The position numbers and the translations under genes were made by a program. A stretch of DNA of 64,000 nt from DASXAI01 sp963728985. GTDB taxonomy: Bacteria > Actinomycetota > Acidimicrobiia > Acidimicrobiales > Ilumatobacteraceae. The stretch is from contig CAVSME010000001.1 in NCBI GenBank assembly GCA_963728985.1, positions 496,001 through 560,000 on the forward strand, written 5' to 3'. A model generated the notes under the pieces. That model saw only the letters and a program-made list of their open reading frames with translations, ran no database searches and had not been told where the DNA came from. Positions 34,687 through 43,500 of the stretch are shown here, piece after piece. The stretch's first letter is position 1. Each line of letters opens with the position of its first letter.

Positions 34687-35687
34687 TATCCGCCGATCTG
34701 GCTCATCGACCGCTTCGGCCGCAGGAAGTTGACCTGGCCGATGGCGTGACCCGCCCACTTCGTACCGACCGCCCGCTCGATCTCGAGAGCCAGGTCGTCA
34801 TCGCTCCCCCCGCCCCGCAGGATGGCCCGCAGATCGAACTCTCGCGTCTCGAACAGGCACGTGCGCAGCTGACCCTCGGCCGTGAGCCGCACCCGATCGC
34901 AGTCACCGCAGAACGGCTTGGTGACCGACGGGATCACGCCGATGTCGCCACTGCCGTCGAGGTAGCGCCAGCGGTCAGCGGGCGCCGCGCCCCGGCCCGC
35001 CAGCACCTCGAGCGGATGGACGGCGGCGATGGTGGCGACGATCTCCTCCTGGCTCACCACGTCCGCCGCCCGCCACGTCCCACTGGCGTCCAAGGGCATG
35101 AACTCGATGAAACGGACATGGACGCCGTGGCGGCGACCGAAGTCGGCGAAGTCGACGATCTCGTCGTCGTTGACGCCCCGCTGCAGCACCACGTTCACCT
35201 TGACCGGATCGAACCCCGCCTCCTGGGCCGCGGCGATGCCGTCGAGCACGCGGTGGAGCTCGTTGCGGCGGGTCATGGCCAGGAACCGCTCGGGGCGCAG
35301 CGAGTCGAGCGAGATGTTGACTCGATCGAGCCCGGCGGCGCGCAGGCCGTGGGCCACGAGGCCGAACGTGGCGCCGTTCGTGGTGAGGGAGAGATCGGGC
35401 TTGACGCCGTCAGCCCGGCGCAGCGTGGCGAGCTTCCCGACCAGCACGGGCAGATGCGCCCGCACCGTCGGCTCGCCGCCCGTGAGCCGGATGCCATCGA
35501 TGGCGAAGCGCTCCACGAACACCCGGGCCAGGCGCTCGATCTCCTCGAAGTGGAGGAGCTCGTCTCGCGGCAGCCACTGCATCCCCTCCTCGGGCATGCA
35601 GTACGTGCACCGGAAGTTGCAGCGATCCGTGATGGAGATCCGCAGGTCGCGAACGGTGCGTCCGAACGGGTCGACGAGGTCGGCCAT
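34686..35687 (-). CDS. moaA: GTP 3',8-cyclase MoaA
   Basis: 333 residues. The radical-SAM cluster motif CxxxCxxC is in DRCNFRCTYCMPEEG; the SAM-binding GGEPTVR and 'SLTTNGATF' strands follow. The C-terminal [4Fe-4S] site has its three cysteines in PFCGDCDRVRLTAEGQLRTCLF. The C-terminal GG (SQIGG) needed for activity is present. It performs the first step of molybdenum cofactor synthesis with MoaC. It lies 29 bases downstream of moeA in the galU-moeA-moaA operon. Confidence 0.96.
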   Translation of the reverse strand: MADLVDPFGRTVRDLRISITDRCNFRCTYCMPEEGMQWLPRDELLHFEEIERLARVFVERFAIDGIRLTGGEPTVRAHLPVLVGKLATLRRADGVKPDLSLTTNGATFGLVAHGLRAAGLDRVNISLDSLRPERFLAMTRRNELHRVLDGIAAAQEAGFDPVKVNVVLQRGVNDDEIVDFADFGRRHGVHVRFIEFMPLDASGTWRAADVVSQEEIVATIAAVHPLEVLAGRGAAPADRWRYLDGSGDIGVIPSVTKPFCGDCDRVRLTAEGQLRTCLFETREFDLRAILRGGGSDDDLALEIERAVGTKWAGHAIGQVNFLRPKRSMSQIGG

Positions 35688-35716
35688 GGGTCCAGGCTAG
35701 GCAAGCGCGAGCGCGC

Positions 35717-36928
35717 TCACCACCCGATCAGCATGACATCGACGTCACCGCCGGGCGCCACGCCGTCGCCGTCGGGTACGAGGGCCAGGCCGTCGGCGGC
35801 GGCGGTGGCGGCCAGCTGGTGGCTGCCCTGCGCGCCGGTGGACCGGACGTGCCAGCGGCCGTCGGCCTCGAACCGCCCGTGGGTGCGTACGAGGTGGAGC
35901 TTGTCGTCAGGACGGCGGGGGAGCCCGTCGTCGGCGACGGCCCGCACCGTCGGGTGGTCGATCTGGGGCTGACCCATCATCTGGCGCAACGCCGGGCGGG
36001 CCAGCACCACGAACGACACCAGGGAGGAGACGGGGTTGCCGGGCAGGCCGAAGACGGGCACGACCCTGTCGCCGAGGGCGATGGTGCCGAACGCGAACGG
36101 CTTGGCCGGCTTGATGGCGATCTGCATCCACCGCATGTCGGCGATGCGATCGAGCACCACCTTGATGAGGTCGTAGTCGCCCATGCTGACGCCGCCACTG
36201 GTCACGACGGCGTCGCACGACGCGGCGGCGCCCTGCACGGCGGCGGTGATGGCGTCTTCGTCGTCGCGCACGAGACCGAGATCGACCGGGACGCAACCGG
36301 CCCGGGCGACGAGCGCCAGCAGCATCGACCGGTTGCTCTCGCGGATCTGGCCCGGGGCCAGCGGCGCGCCCCCTTCCACCAGCTCGTCGCCGGTCGACAG
36401 CACGCCGACACGGGGCGGCGGCCACACCGTCACCTCCGTGCGGCCGATGCTGGCCAGCACGCCGAGATGGGCCGGCCCGATGACGGTCCCCGCGGGGAGC
36501 ACCTCGTGGCCGGCGGTCACGTCGGACCCTGCGCCCCGCACGGCGTCGCCCACGTCCACCGAGCGCTGGATGCGCACGACCCCGTCGCTGGTCTCGGTGT
36601 CCTCCACCATCACGATGGCGTCGGCACCGGGCGGCACGGGCGCGCCGGTCATGATGCGGATCGCCTCGCCGGCGGCGACGGGCGTCGTGGGGGCGGCGCC
36701 CGCAGGCAGGAGGCCGACGACGCGCAACGTCACGGGCGCGCCAGTGGTGTCGGCGGCCTGGACGGCGTACCCGTCGACGGCCGTGTTGGCGAACGGAGGA
36801 ACGTCCTCGGCCGACGTGACGGCCACGGCGGTCACCATGCCGAGGGCATCGGCAACCGGTACGACCACCGGTGCGAGGACCGGCGTGTGGTCGAGGACGT
36901 GGCGGCGGGCGTCCTCGAGGGAGATCAC
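35717..36928 (-). CDS. moeA: Molybdopterin molybdenumtransferase MoeA
   Basis: 403 residues from GTG 36928, full length. The motifs are PPFANTAVDGYAV, GEAIRIMTGAPVPPGADAIVMVE, RVGVLSTGDELVEGG, TSGGVSMGDYDLIK and FGLPGNPVSSLVSF. Domain order (linker, MoCF_biosynth, C-terminal beta domain) is complete. It inserts molybdate into adenylated molybdopterin. The start overlaps the galU stop (GTGA), so the two are translationally coupled, as galU and moeA are neighbours in Mycobacterium. Confidence 0.95.
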   Translation of the reverse strand: MISLEDARRHVLDHTPVLAPVVVPVADALGMVTAVAVTSAEDVPPFANTAVDGYAVQAADTTGAPVTLRVVGLLPAGAAPTTPVAAGEAIRIMTGAPVPPGADAIVMVEDTETSDGVVRIQRSVDVGDAVRGAGSDVTAGHEVLPAGTVIGPAHLGVLASIGRTEVTVWPPPRVGVLSTGDELVEGGAPLAPGQIRESNRSMLLALVARAGCVPVDLGLVRDDEDAITAAVQGAAASCDAVVTSGGVSMGDYDLIKVVLDRIADMRWMQIAIKPAKPFAFGTIALGDRVVPVFGLPGNPVSSLVSFVVLARPALRQMMGQPQIDHPTVRAVADDGLPRRPDDKLHLVRTHGRFEADGRWHVRSTGAQGSHQLAATAAADGLALVPDGDGVAPGGDVDVMLIGW

Positions 36929-37809
36929 GGGCGGGCCGCGCCCTCGAGCAGTTCGGCCAGGACGGCGCGGAAGTCGGCGCCCACCTCGGGATGGCGCAGC
37001 GCCACCTCCACCGTGGCCCGCAGCCAGTCGAGCTTGTTGCCGATGTCGTAGCGGCCGCCCTCGAGCACCAGCCCGTAGAAGGGGCCCTCCTCGGCCATCT
37101 GGCACAGCGCGTCGGTGAGCTGGATCTCGCCGATGGCACCGGGCCGGAGGCGGGCGATGCGTTCGAACACGTCGGGCGTGAGCACGTACCGGCCGATGAT
37201 GGCGAGGTCGGACGGCTCCGTGCCGCGTGCCGGCTTCTCCACCGTGGTGGTGACGCGCACGACGTCGTCGGCGCCGATCCCGCCGTCGGTGGCCACGACG
37301 CCATACTTGCCGATCTCGTCAGGTGGGAACCGCATCAGCCCCACCACGGACGCTTCGCGCTCCTCGGCGGCGGCGATCATGCGGGCCAGGGAATCGGAGC
37401 CTTCGGCCATCAGGTCGTCAGGAAGCAGGACGGCGAACGGTTCGTCGCCGACGTGACGGCGGCCCATACCGACGGCGTGGCCGAGGCCTCGCGGCTCGCC
37501 CTGGCGGATGTAGTGGATGTCGGCCAGCTCGCTGAGCGCCCGCATCCGCTCGACCATCTCCTCCTTGCCCGACGCCGACAGCGACGCCTCCAGCTCCGGG
37601 GCGCGGTCGAAGTGGTCCTCGATGGCCTTCTTGCTGCGTCCGGTGACGATCAGGATGTCGGTGATGCCGGCGGCCACCGCTTCCTCGACGACGTACTGGA
37701 TGCCGGGCTTGTCCACAAGGGGGATCATCTCCTTGGGGATGGCTTTGGTGGCCGGCAGGAAGCGGGTTCCGAGCCCCGCCGCGGGGATGACAGCCTTTCG
37801 GATCTGCAC
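36925..37809 (-). CDS. galU: UTP-glucose-1-phosphate uridylyltransferase GalU
   Basis: 294 residues from GTG 37809. The nucleotide-binding opening is KAVIPAAGLGTRFLPATKAIPKEMIPLVDKP, followed by GLGHAVGMGRRHVGDEPFAVLLPDD and the sugar-phosphate site VEKPARGTEPSDLAIIGRYVLTP. It makes UDP-glucose for cell-wall and glycoconjugate synthesis. It is the first gene of the galU-moeA-moaA-lipoprotein operon and diverges from the CIRCE-controlled Ruc-like gene. Confidence 0.95.
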   Translation of the reverse strand: MQIRKAVIPAAGLGTRFLPATKAIPKEMIPLVDKPGIQYVVEEAVAAGITDILIVTGRSKKAIEDHFDRAPELEASLSASGKEEMVERMRALSELADIHYIRQGEPRGLGHAVGMGRRHVGDEPFAVLLPDDLMAEGSDSLARMIAAAEEREASVVGLMRFPPDEIGKYGVVATDGGIGADDVVRVTTTVEKPARGTEPSDLAIIGRYVLTPDVFERIARLRPGAIGEIQLTDALCQMAEEGPFYGLVLEGGRYDIGNKLDWLRATVEVALRHPEVGADFRAVLAELLEGAARP

Positions 37810-37867
37810 GCGAGCGAGCCTACGACTCGGTCGTCGGCAGTGCCTGAGTCGTTCGGACCCGCTATCG

Positions 37868-37894
37868 TTAGCACTCGCCATCAACGAGTGCTAA
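37868..37894. promoter_or_regulatory. CIRCE operator (HrcA binding site)
   Basis: TTAGCACTC, nine bases, GAGTGCTAA: an exact match to the CIRCE consensus with the correct spacer. It ends 22 bases before the ATG of the Ruc-like gene at 37917 and 59 bases upstream of galU on the other strand. HrcA represses genes behind CIRCE until heat or unfolded proteins inactivate it. A TATCGT stretch at 37863-37868 may be the -10 box. Confidence 0.95.
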
Positions 37895-37916
37895 TGCAGG
37901 CCACGCGGAGCGCCCC

Positions 37917-38306
37917 ATGCCCACCTACGTGTACAAGTTCGTCGACACCGGCGAGACCATCGAGGTCCAGCAGGCGTTCACCGACGACGCGCTGACCGAG
38001 GCGCCGGACCCCGCCGACGGGACGCTGCGGCCGGTCCGCAAGGTGTTCACGCCGGTCGGCATCACGTTCAAGGGCAACGGCTTCTACAAGACGGACAACC
38101 GGGGCAAGAGCTCCTCGACGAGCAGCTCGACCACTCCGTCCGACTCGTCGTCCTCCACGAGCTCCACCACCACGTCGTCGGACTCGTCGAGCTCCAGCTC
38201 GTCGACGCCGAAGACGGACGGCGGGTCGAGCACCTCGGCCTCGACCAGCAGCTCGGGCAGCACCGGCCACACCCACTCGCACGGCGGCCACACCCACTCG
38301 CACTGA
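37917..38306 (+). CDS. FmdB/Ruc-like heat-shock protein without zinc-ribbon cysteines
   Basis: 129 residues. The N-terminal 65 residues align with FmdB-type zinc ribbons and with the mycobacterial redox-regulated chaperone Ruc (Rv0991c): MPTYVYKF, QAFTDDALTE, VRKVFTPVGITFKGNGFYKTD. All four metal-binding cysteines are absent; the protein has no Cys at all. The rest is a disordered Ser/Thr-rich tail (about 65-115) ending in two GHTHSH-type histidine clusters. A perfect CIRCE site precedes it, and galU-moeA lies divergently next door, as with rv0991c. It is probably an unstructured chaperone induced by heat, but not switched on by cysteine oxidation. The stop overlaps the mtnP start. Confidence 0.88.
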   Translation: MPTYVYKFVDTGETIEVQQAFTDDALTEAPDPADGTLRPVRKVFTPVGITFKGNGFYKTDNRGKSSSTSSSTTPSDSSSSTSSTTTSSDSSSSSSSTPKTDGGSSTSASTSSSGSTGHTHSHGGHTHSH

Positions 38307-39056
38307 TGCCCACCGCAGACGTGGGGGTGTTCGGTGGCTCGGGCTTCTACGCCTTCCTCGACGACACCTCCGAGGTCGTCATCGAGACGCCCTACGGGCC
38401 GCCGTCGGCGCCCATCACGATCGGCACGGTCGGGGACCGGCGGGTGGCGTTCCTGCCCCGTCACGGCCGCCGCCACGAGCTGGGACCCCACGCCGTGCCG
38501 TACCGGGCCAACGTGTGGGCCATGCACTCCCTCGGGGTGCGGTCGCTGCTGTCACCGTGCGCCTGCGGCTCGCTCCAGCCCGAGCTGCACCCCGAGGACA
38601 TCGTGATCGTGGACCAGCTCGTCGACCGGACGTGGGGCCGGCCCGACAGCTTCCACCTCGACGGCGAGGTGCACCACGTCGCCTTCGCCGACCCCTACGA
38701 CGCCGAGCTGCGCCGGCTTCTCGTGGCGGCCGGCCGTGACCTCGGCCAGCGGGTGCATGACGGCGGCGTGCTCGTCGTCATCCAGGGCCCGCGCTTCTCC
38801 ACCCGGGCCGAGTCGGCGTGGTTCCGGGCCCAGGGCTGGGCCGTCGTGAACATGACGGGCTACCCCGAGGCGGTGCTGGCCGCCGAGCTGGGGCTGCCGT
38901 TCGCCGCCATCGCCCTCGTGACCGACTACGACGCCGGCATCGACGGCGCCGAGCCCGTGAGCCAGGACGCCGTCTTCGCCGTGCTCGAGCGCAACGTCCA
39001 TCGCGTCCCGCGCGCTCCTCGAGCGGGCCATCCCCGCCCTCCCCCGCGCAGGCTGA
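38306..39056 (+). CDS. mtnP: S-methyl-5'-thioadenosine phosphorylase, apparent +1 frameshift near the end
   Basis: About 249 residues after correction. The family motifs are GVFGGSGFY, a phosphate site in FLPRHGRRHELGPHAVPYRANVWAM, IQGPRFSTRAES and VVNMTGYPEAVLAAELGLPFAAIALVTDYDAG. The open frame runs on to 39121 with an unrelated Arg/Pro tail. Removing one C from the CCC at 39007-39009 gives the expected ending RALLERAIPALPRAG and a stop at 39054-39056. A hairpin follows eight bases later, which supports that stop. The enzyme recycles methylthioadenosine from polyamine and related metabolism. It overlaps the Ruc-like gene, so it may share the heat-shock transcript. Confidence 0.9.
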
Positions 39057-39063
39057 GCGCTCC

Positions 39064-39111
39064 GTACCGCTGGCGCGGTACCAAGTGTTCAGGCTGCGCG
39101 CTTTGGCGCGC
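39064..39111 (+). terminator. Two hairpins after mtnP
   Basis: GTACCGC (39064-39070) pairs with GCGGTAC (39075-39081); GCGCGC (39096-39101) pairs with GCGCGC (39106-39111). Both fall in the gap between the corrected mtnP stop and the SAF gene and may end the Ruc-mtnP transcript. No U-tract is present. Confidence 0.45.
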
Positions 39112-39161
39112 CGTAGGCTGAGCGGTCTTCCCCCTCCTGCGTCCACCGACCGGAGGGTTCC

Positions 39162-39752
39162 ATGCGTCTCCCCCGCCGCCTTCGCCTCCTGCTGGCCACC
39201 CGCCCGCTCGTCTACTGGGGCCTGGCGATCGCCCTCGCCGCCACCACGGCCACGGTCGTGGAGCGGGCCACCGCCGACGCCGCCAACGCCAGACGGCGCT
39301 GGGGTGACACCAGGCCCGCGCTGATCGCTACCCGCCCCGTCGCGCTGGGCGAGACGCTCGGCCCCGCCAACGCCGCCGTGCGCGACATGCCCGTGGCGCT
39401 GCTACCCGCCGGCGCGCTGGCCGCCCTTCCCAGTGCGCCCGCCCCTGCCGTGGCCGCGCCGCTCGCCGCCGGTGAGGTGGTGACCGCGGCGCGACTGGGG
39501 CGGGCGGGTCGCTCAGTGACGGCGGGCCTGCTGCCGGCCCACACCACCGGCGTGGCCGTCGCGCGGCCGCACGGGCTGCCGCTCGAGCCGGGCGACACCG
39601 TCGACGTGATCGGCGCCGCCGGCGCGGTCGGGCGGGACGCGGTGGTGGTGCGGCGGGACGAGGAGACGGTGGTGCTGGCCGTCGCCGACACCGAAGCGCC
39701 CGCCGTGGCCCGCGCCGCCGCCGACGGTGACGCCGTCGTCGTCCTGCGCTAG
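39162..39752 (+). CDS. SAF-domain protein (CpaB/RcpC-like)
   Basis: 196 residues. An N-terminal membrane helix (RPLVYWGLAIALAATTATVV) anchors an exported domain. A SAF-like fold runs from about residue 52 to 112 (ATRPVALGETLGPANAAVRDMP...LAAGEVVTAARLG), followed by a RcpC-like part (VAVARPHGLPLEPGDTVDVIG). CpaB/RcpC proteins help assemble Flp/Tad pili, but no other tad genes are here, so it is an orphan in this window. GGAGGG precedes the ATG. Its stop region overlaps the convergent PHP gene by four bases. Confidence 0.78.
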   Translation: MRLPRRLRLLLATRPLVYWGLAIALAATTATVVERATADAANARRRWGDTRPALIATRPVALGETLGPANAAVRDMPVALLPAGALAALPSAPAPAVAAPLAAGEVVTAARLGRAGRSVTAGLLPAHTTGVAVARPHGLPLEPGDTVDVIGAAGAVGRDAVVVRRDEETVVLAVADTEAPAVARAAADGDAVVVLR

Positions 39753-40384
39753 GTGCTCGGCACGATGCGGGCTCGCCACGGGCGGGCGGCATCGAAGTGG
39801 TGACCGATCACGGTGCCCTGACGCAGCGACGCGAGGAACGACGCGGCGTCGGTGAAGTCGGGCATCTCGACGTAGGCGGCGCCGATGGCGTCGGGAACGT
39901 GGGCGTCGCTGCCGGCACCACCGGGCAGCGACCGTTCCTCGGCGAAGGCGGCGGCCCGCTCGTTCAGGTGCGTCAGCGCGGTCTTGGCGTTGAGCACCTC
40001 GATGGCGTCGACGAGGCCGGCGTCGACGAGATCCACGAGCGCGGACTCGGCCAAGTTGCGGCGCAGCGGATCGAACGGATGGGGCACGTACACCAGGCCG
40101 CCCTGGTCACGGATGCGCTGGGCGGCCTCGCGAGGCGACACCCCGAACGGGACGTGCTCGGTGAGGAAGAGGCCGATGATCTCGCCGGCGTGGGTGCGCA
40201 GCTCCTCGCCCACCACCACCCGGCACGGCAGCCGCCCGGCCAGCTCGGTGGCGCCCCGGATGCTGTTGTGGTCGGTGACGCACAAGACGTCGAGGCCCGA
40301 CGCCACGATCGCCTCCTCCAGCTCCTCGGGCGTGGTGGTCGAGTCGCCCGACCACATCGTGTGGCTGTGGAAGTCGACCCGCAC
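39749..40384 (-). CDS. PHP-domain phosphoesterase-like protein
   Basis: 211 residues from GTG 40384; a longer start cannot be excluded. Metal-binding motifs of the PHP family are visible: DFHSHTMWSGDS, LCVTDHNSIRGA, the Glu of GEELRTHAGEIIGLF, VPHPFDPLR and GSDAHVPDAIG. It is a soluble one-domain protein. Such proteins hydrolyse phosphoesters or 3',5'-nucleotides (PNPP/AMP-phosphatase type). The 116-base gap between its start and the end of the first propeller gene shows nothing recognisable. Confidence 0.87.
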   Translation of the reverse strand: MRVDFHSHTMWSGDSTTTPEELEEAIVASGLDVLCVTDHNSIRGATELAGRLPCRVVVGEELRTHAGEIIGLFLTEHVPFGVSPREAAQRIRDQGGLVYVPHPFDPLRRNLAESALVDLVDAGLVDAIEVLNAKTALTHLNERAAAFAEERSLPGGAGSDAHVPDAIGAAYVEMPDFTDAASFLASLRQGTVIGHHFDAARPWRARIVPST

Positions 40385-40500
40385 GCAGCCCGGGCGCCGC
40401 TCGTGCGCCAGGTGCGGATGGCGCTCGATGGCGGCGGTGCTGGGGCCCACGGCCAGGCACGCTACCGACCGGTCGCCCGGCGGCGCCTGGTGGGGCTCCG

Positions 40501-43500
40501 TCAACCGACGTACCAGCCGGCCAGGTCGATGACGAGATCGGTGGTGGCGAAGGAGGTGAAGCAGACCCGGCCGTCGGGCGCCAGCTTCACCACGGCCAGG
40601 TTGGCCGCCGCGACCTGCCCGGCGCGGTAGTTCACGTTCGACACGAGCGGGGCCGTGCCGCACGGGTAGGCGGCCACGTAGCCGTCCGCCGCGGTGTTGG
40701 TCGCGGTGATGTTGAGCACGACCGACGAGGCCCCGGCCGGCACGCTGTCGTAGCCGGTGACCTGGAGGGCGAGCTCGGCTCCACCGGCGAGCGGCTGGGC
40801 GACGCCACCGGGGGCCAGGTCCGGCGCGCGGGTGTCGAGCACCCGGCCGGGGTCGGGTGTGGCCAGGACGGCGCCCGGACCGGGTGCGTACCACCCGGCG
40901 AGATCGACCACCACGTGGGCCGAGGCCGAGGCCCGGAAGCACACCTGGCCGCCGGCCGCCACCTTCACCGCCGCCAGGTTGGCCACGGTCTGGCCGGCCA
41001 CGAAGTTCACGTTGGAGACGTCCTGCTCCTCGCCGCACGGGTACACCCTGAGGTAGCCGGGCTCGTCGGGCTCGGTCACCGTCAGGTTCAGCAGCGCGGC
41101 ACGAGCGTCGGCGGGGAAGCCGGACCGGCCGGCCAGATCGAACACGACCTCCTGACCGGCGGCGAACTTGGCCGCCGCCCCTGCGGGCGCCAGCTCGGCG
41201 CGGCGCGAGTCGAGCACCCGCACCGGCTCCACCGTCTGGTAGGCGACGCCCGCCCCGCCGTTCCCCGGCGGCGAGTACCACCCGGCCACGTCGATGACGA
41301 GGTTCGTGTCGACCATCGACCAGAAGCAGATGCGCCCGTCAGCGGGGATGCGCACGGTGGCCAGGTTGGCGGCCGTCTGGCCGGGCCCGAAGTTGACGGT
41401 GGAGTTGGCCGGCGTCGAGCCGCACGGATACGCCCGCACGAACCCTGCCGCCACCGGATCGGTGACGGTGACGTTGAGCATGGCGGCACTCGGTTGCGGC
41501 GGCGCGCCGGGCTGGCCGGCGACGCTGAGCGCCAGCTCCTGGCCACCCTGCAGCGGCGCCGCCTGGCCACCGGGACTCAACGCCGGCTCCCGGGTGTCGA
41601 GCAGGCGGTAGGGCTGCACCGGCGTGAACACGCTGTCGGCGACCACGAACGCGGACCCACCCGGCGCTGACCCCGAGACGAGCACGGTGGCGTCACCGGC
41701 GGACGTGGCCACGGTGGCCGAGCCCTTCCACACCCCGCCCGCCGGGGGCGTCATCGTGACCGACGCGCCGACCGACTGGCCGGCGCCCAGCACGGCGCCG
41801 ACGGGCCCGCTCATGGCGAACGGTCCCCCGACCGCCGTCAGCTCCTGCACGGTCAGCGGAGCGGTCCCCACGTTGGTGATGGTGACCGGTTGCGAGGCGG
41901 ACTGCCCGACGGGGACGGCGCCGAAGTCGACTGACGTCGGCGTGACGGCCAGGCTCGGCGCCGGGGGCTGGATGGCGACGTTGGTGATCATGTGGCGATC
42001 GGTGAGACCGCCCGTGCCGGCGGTGAACGCCAGCAGCGCCTGGTTGGGGACGGCGACGGCCTGATCGAGCACCGGCGCGCCGTCGATGGACACCTTCACG
42101 TGACCGCCGAGGACGACCACGTCAACGTGATGGGTGGCGTTGCGCAGCGGCGGGACGGCCCCGGTCGTGGCCACGTACACGAGCTGACCTTCGGAGCCGG
42201 CGTTGGTGATGCCGACGAAGTTGCTCGACGGGTCGACCGGTCCCTTGAAGGTGTCGAGAGCCACGGCCACGCCCGGCAGCGTGCCGAAGCCGAGGCCGGC
42301 CGACGGCGCGCCGAGCGCGTTGGCGCTGGCCGACGGGTCGAGGAGGGCGAACGTGAGCCCGTCGGCGCCGGTGCCCTGATCGATCGTGGCGTCGAACGAG
42401 GCCCGCAGGCCGGCGGTGGCCACGGTCTGGGGCCACACGGCCGAGCCCGCCTTGTTGCCGGCGTTCGGGGTGAGGATCAGCGACGCACCGTCCATGACCG
42501 CCGAGCCGTTCAGGGTCCAGCCTCCGGCGCTCGGCGGCGGGACGGGCGCCACCGGCGCCACCTTGTAGAACGCCACCAGGTTCAGGTCGGCGTCGGGCAT
42601 GGTCAGCGTGTGGCTGCGGGCCCCGCCGTCGGACCAGTGGTCGAACACGAGGTTGCCGTAGGACTGGGGCGCGGTCACGAGGTTCTTCGACCCGACCACC
42701 TCGGTCAGCGACGGCGTGCTGATCGAGTTCGACGAATCGACGTCGATCGGCACCCCGCCGGGCGACGACGAGACCGACAGGGTGTGCTTGCGGGCCGGGA
42801 CGACGACAGATGCCGTCGTGGTGGCACCGCCCGAGTCGAGCGCGGTCACCACGACCTCGAGGTACGTGTCGTCACCGTGGTCATCGATCACGCACGTGAA
42901 GGAACCGCCCGCCGGCGCGCCCGCGGCGCCGCCCGGATGCAGGTGGCAGCTGCCCGGGAACGGGCAGTGGTGGAGCACCTGCTGGTAGGTGATGGTGGGT
43001 GCGGGGCCACCGTCGGGATCGGTGGCCGTGGCAGTGACGGCGACGGTGTCGCCGACGGCATAGGTGACGCCGGCGGGCAGTGGCGCGACGGTGAGCACCG
43101 GCGGCGAGTTGTTCGTGGCGATGCTCACGGTGTCGACCGAACTGGCGTTGGCGTTGTCGCGCACGGTCAGCTTCGCGGTGAAGACCCCCGCACTGCTGTA
43201 GGTGTGCGAGGCCGTGGCGCCGTTGACGACCGGCGAACCGTCACCGAAGTCCCACTGGTACGACTGGATCGTGCCGTCGGGATCGAAGGATCCCGTGCTG
43301 GTGAAGCTGACGGCCAGCGGCGCCTGGCCGACGGTGACGCTGGCATGGGCGTGAGCCGTCGGGAACTGGTTGGGCACGGGCGTGTAGCGCAGCCGGACGA
43401 TCGTGGAGTCGAGCAGGTTGGCGAAGAAGATGTCGCCGTTCGGGCCGGTGTGGATGGCAACTTCGGCGCCCCAGTCGCCGCTGCCGAACATCGCCACTGT

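Noticed and set aside
38100..38220. Serine-codon-rich stretch (TCG/TCC/AGC runs) as a tandem DNA repeat
   Set aside because: No fixed period is kept; it encodes the disordered Ser/Thr tail of the Ruc-like protein.
36925..39056. CIRCE site as the operator of a groESL operon
   Set aside because: No groES or groEL gene follows. The genes behind the site are the Ruc-like gene and mtnP.
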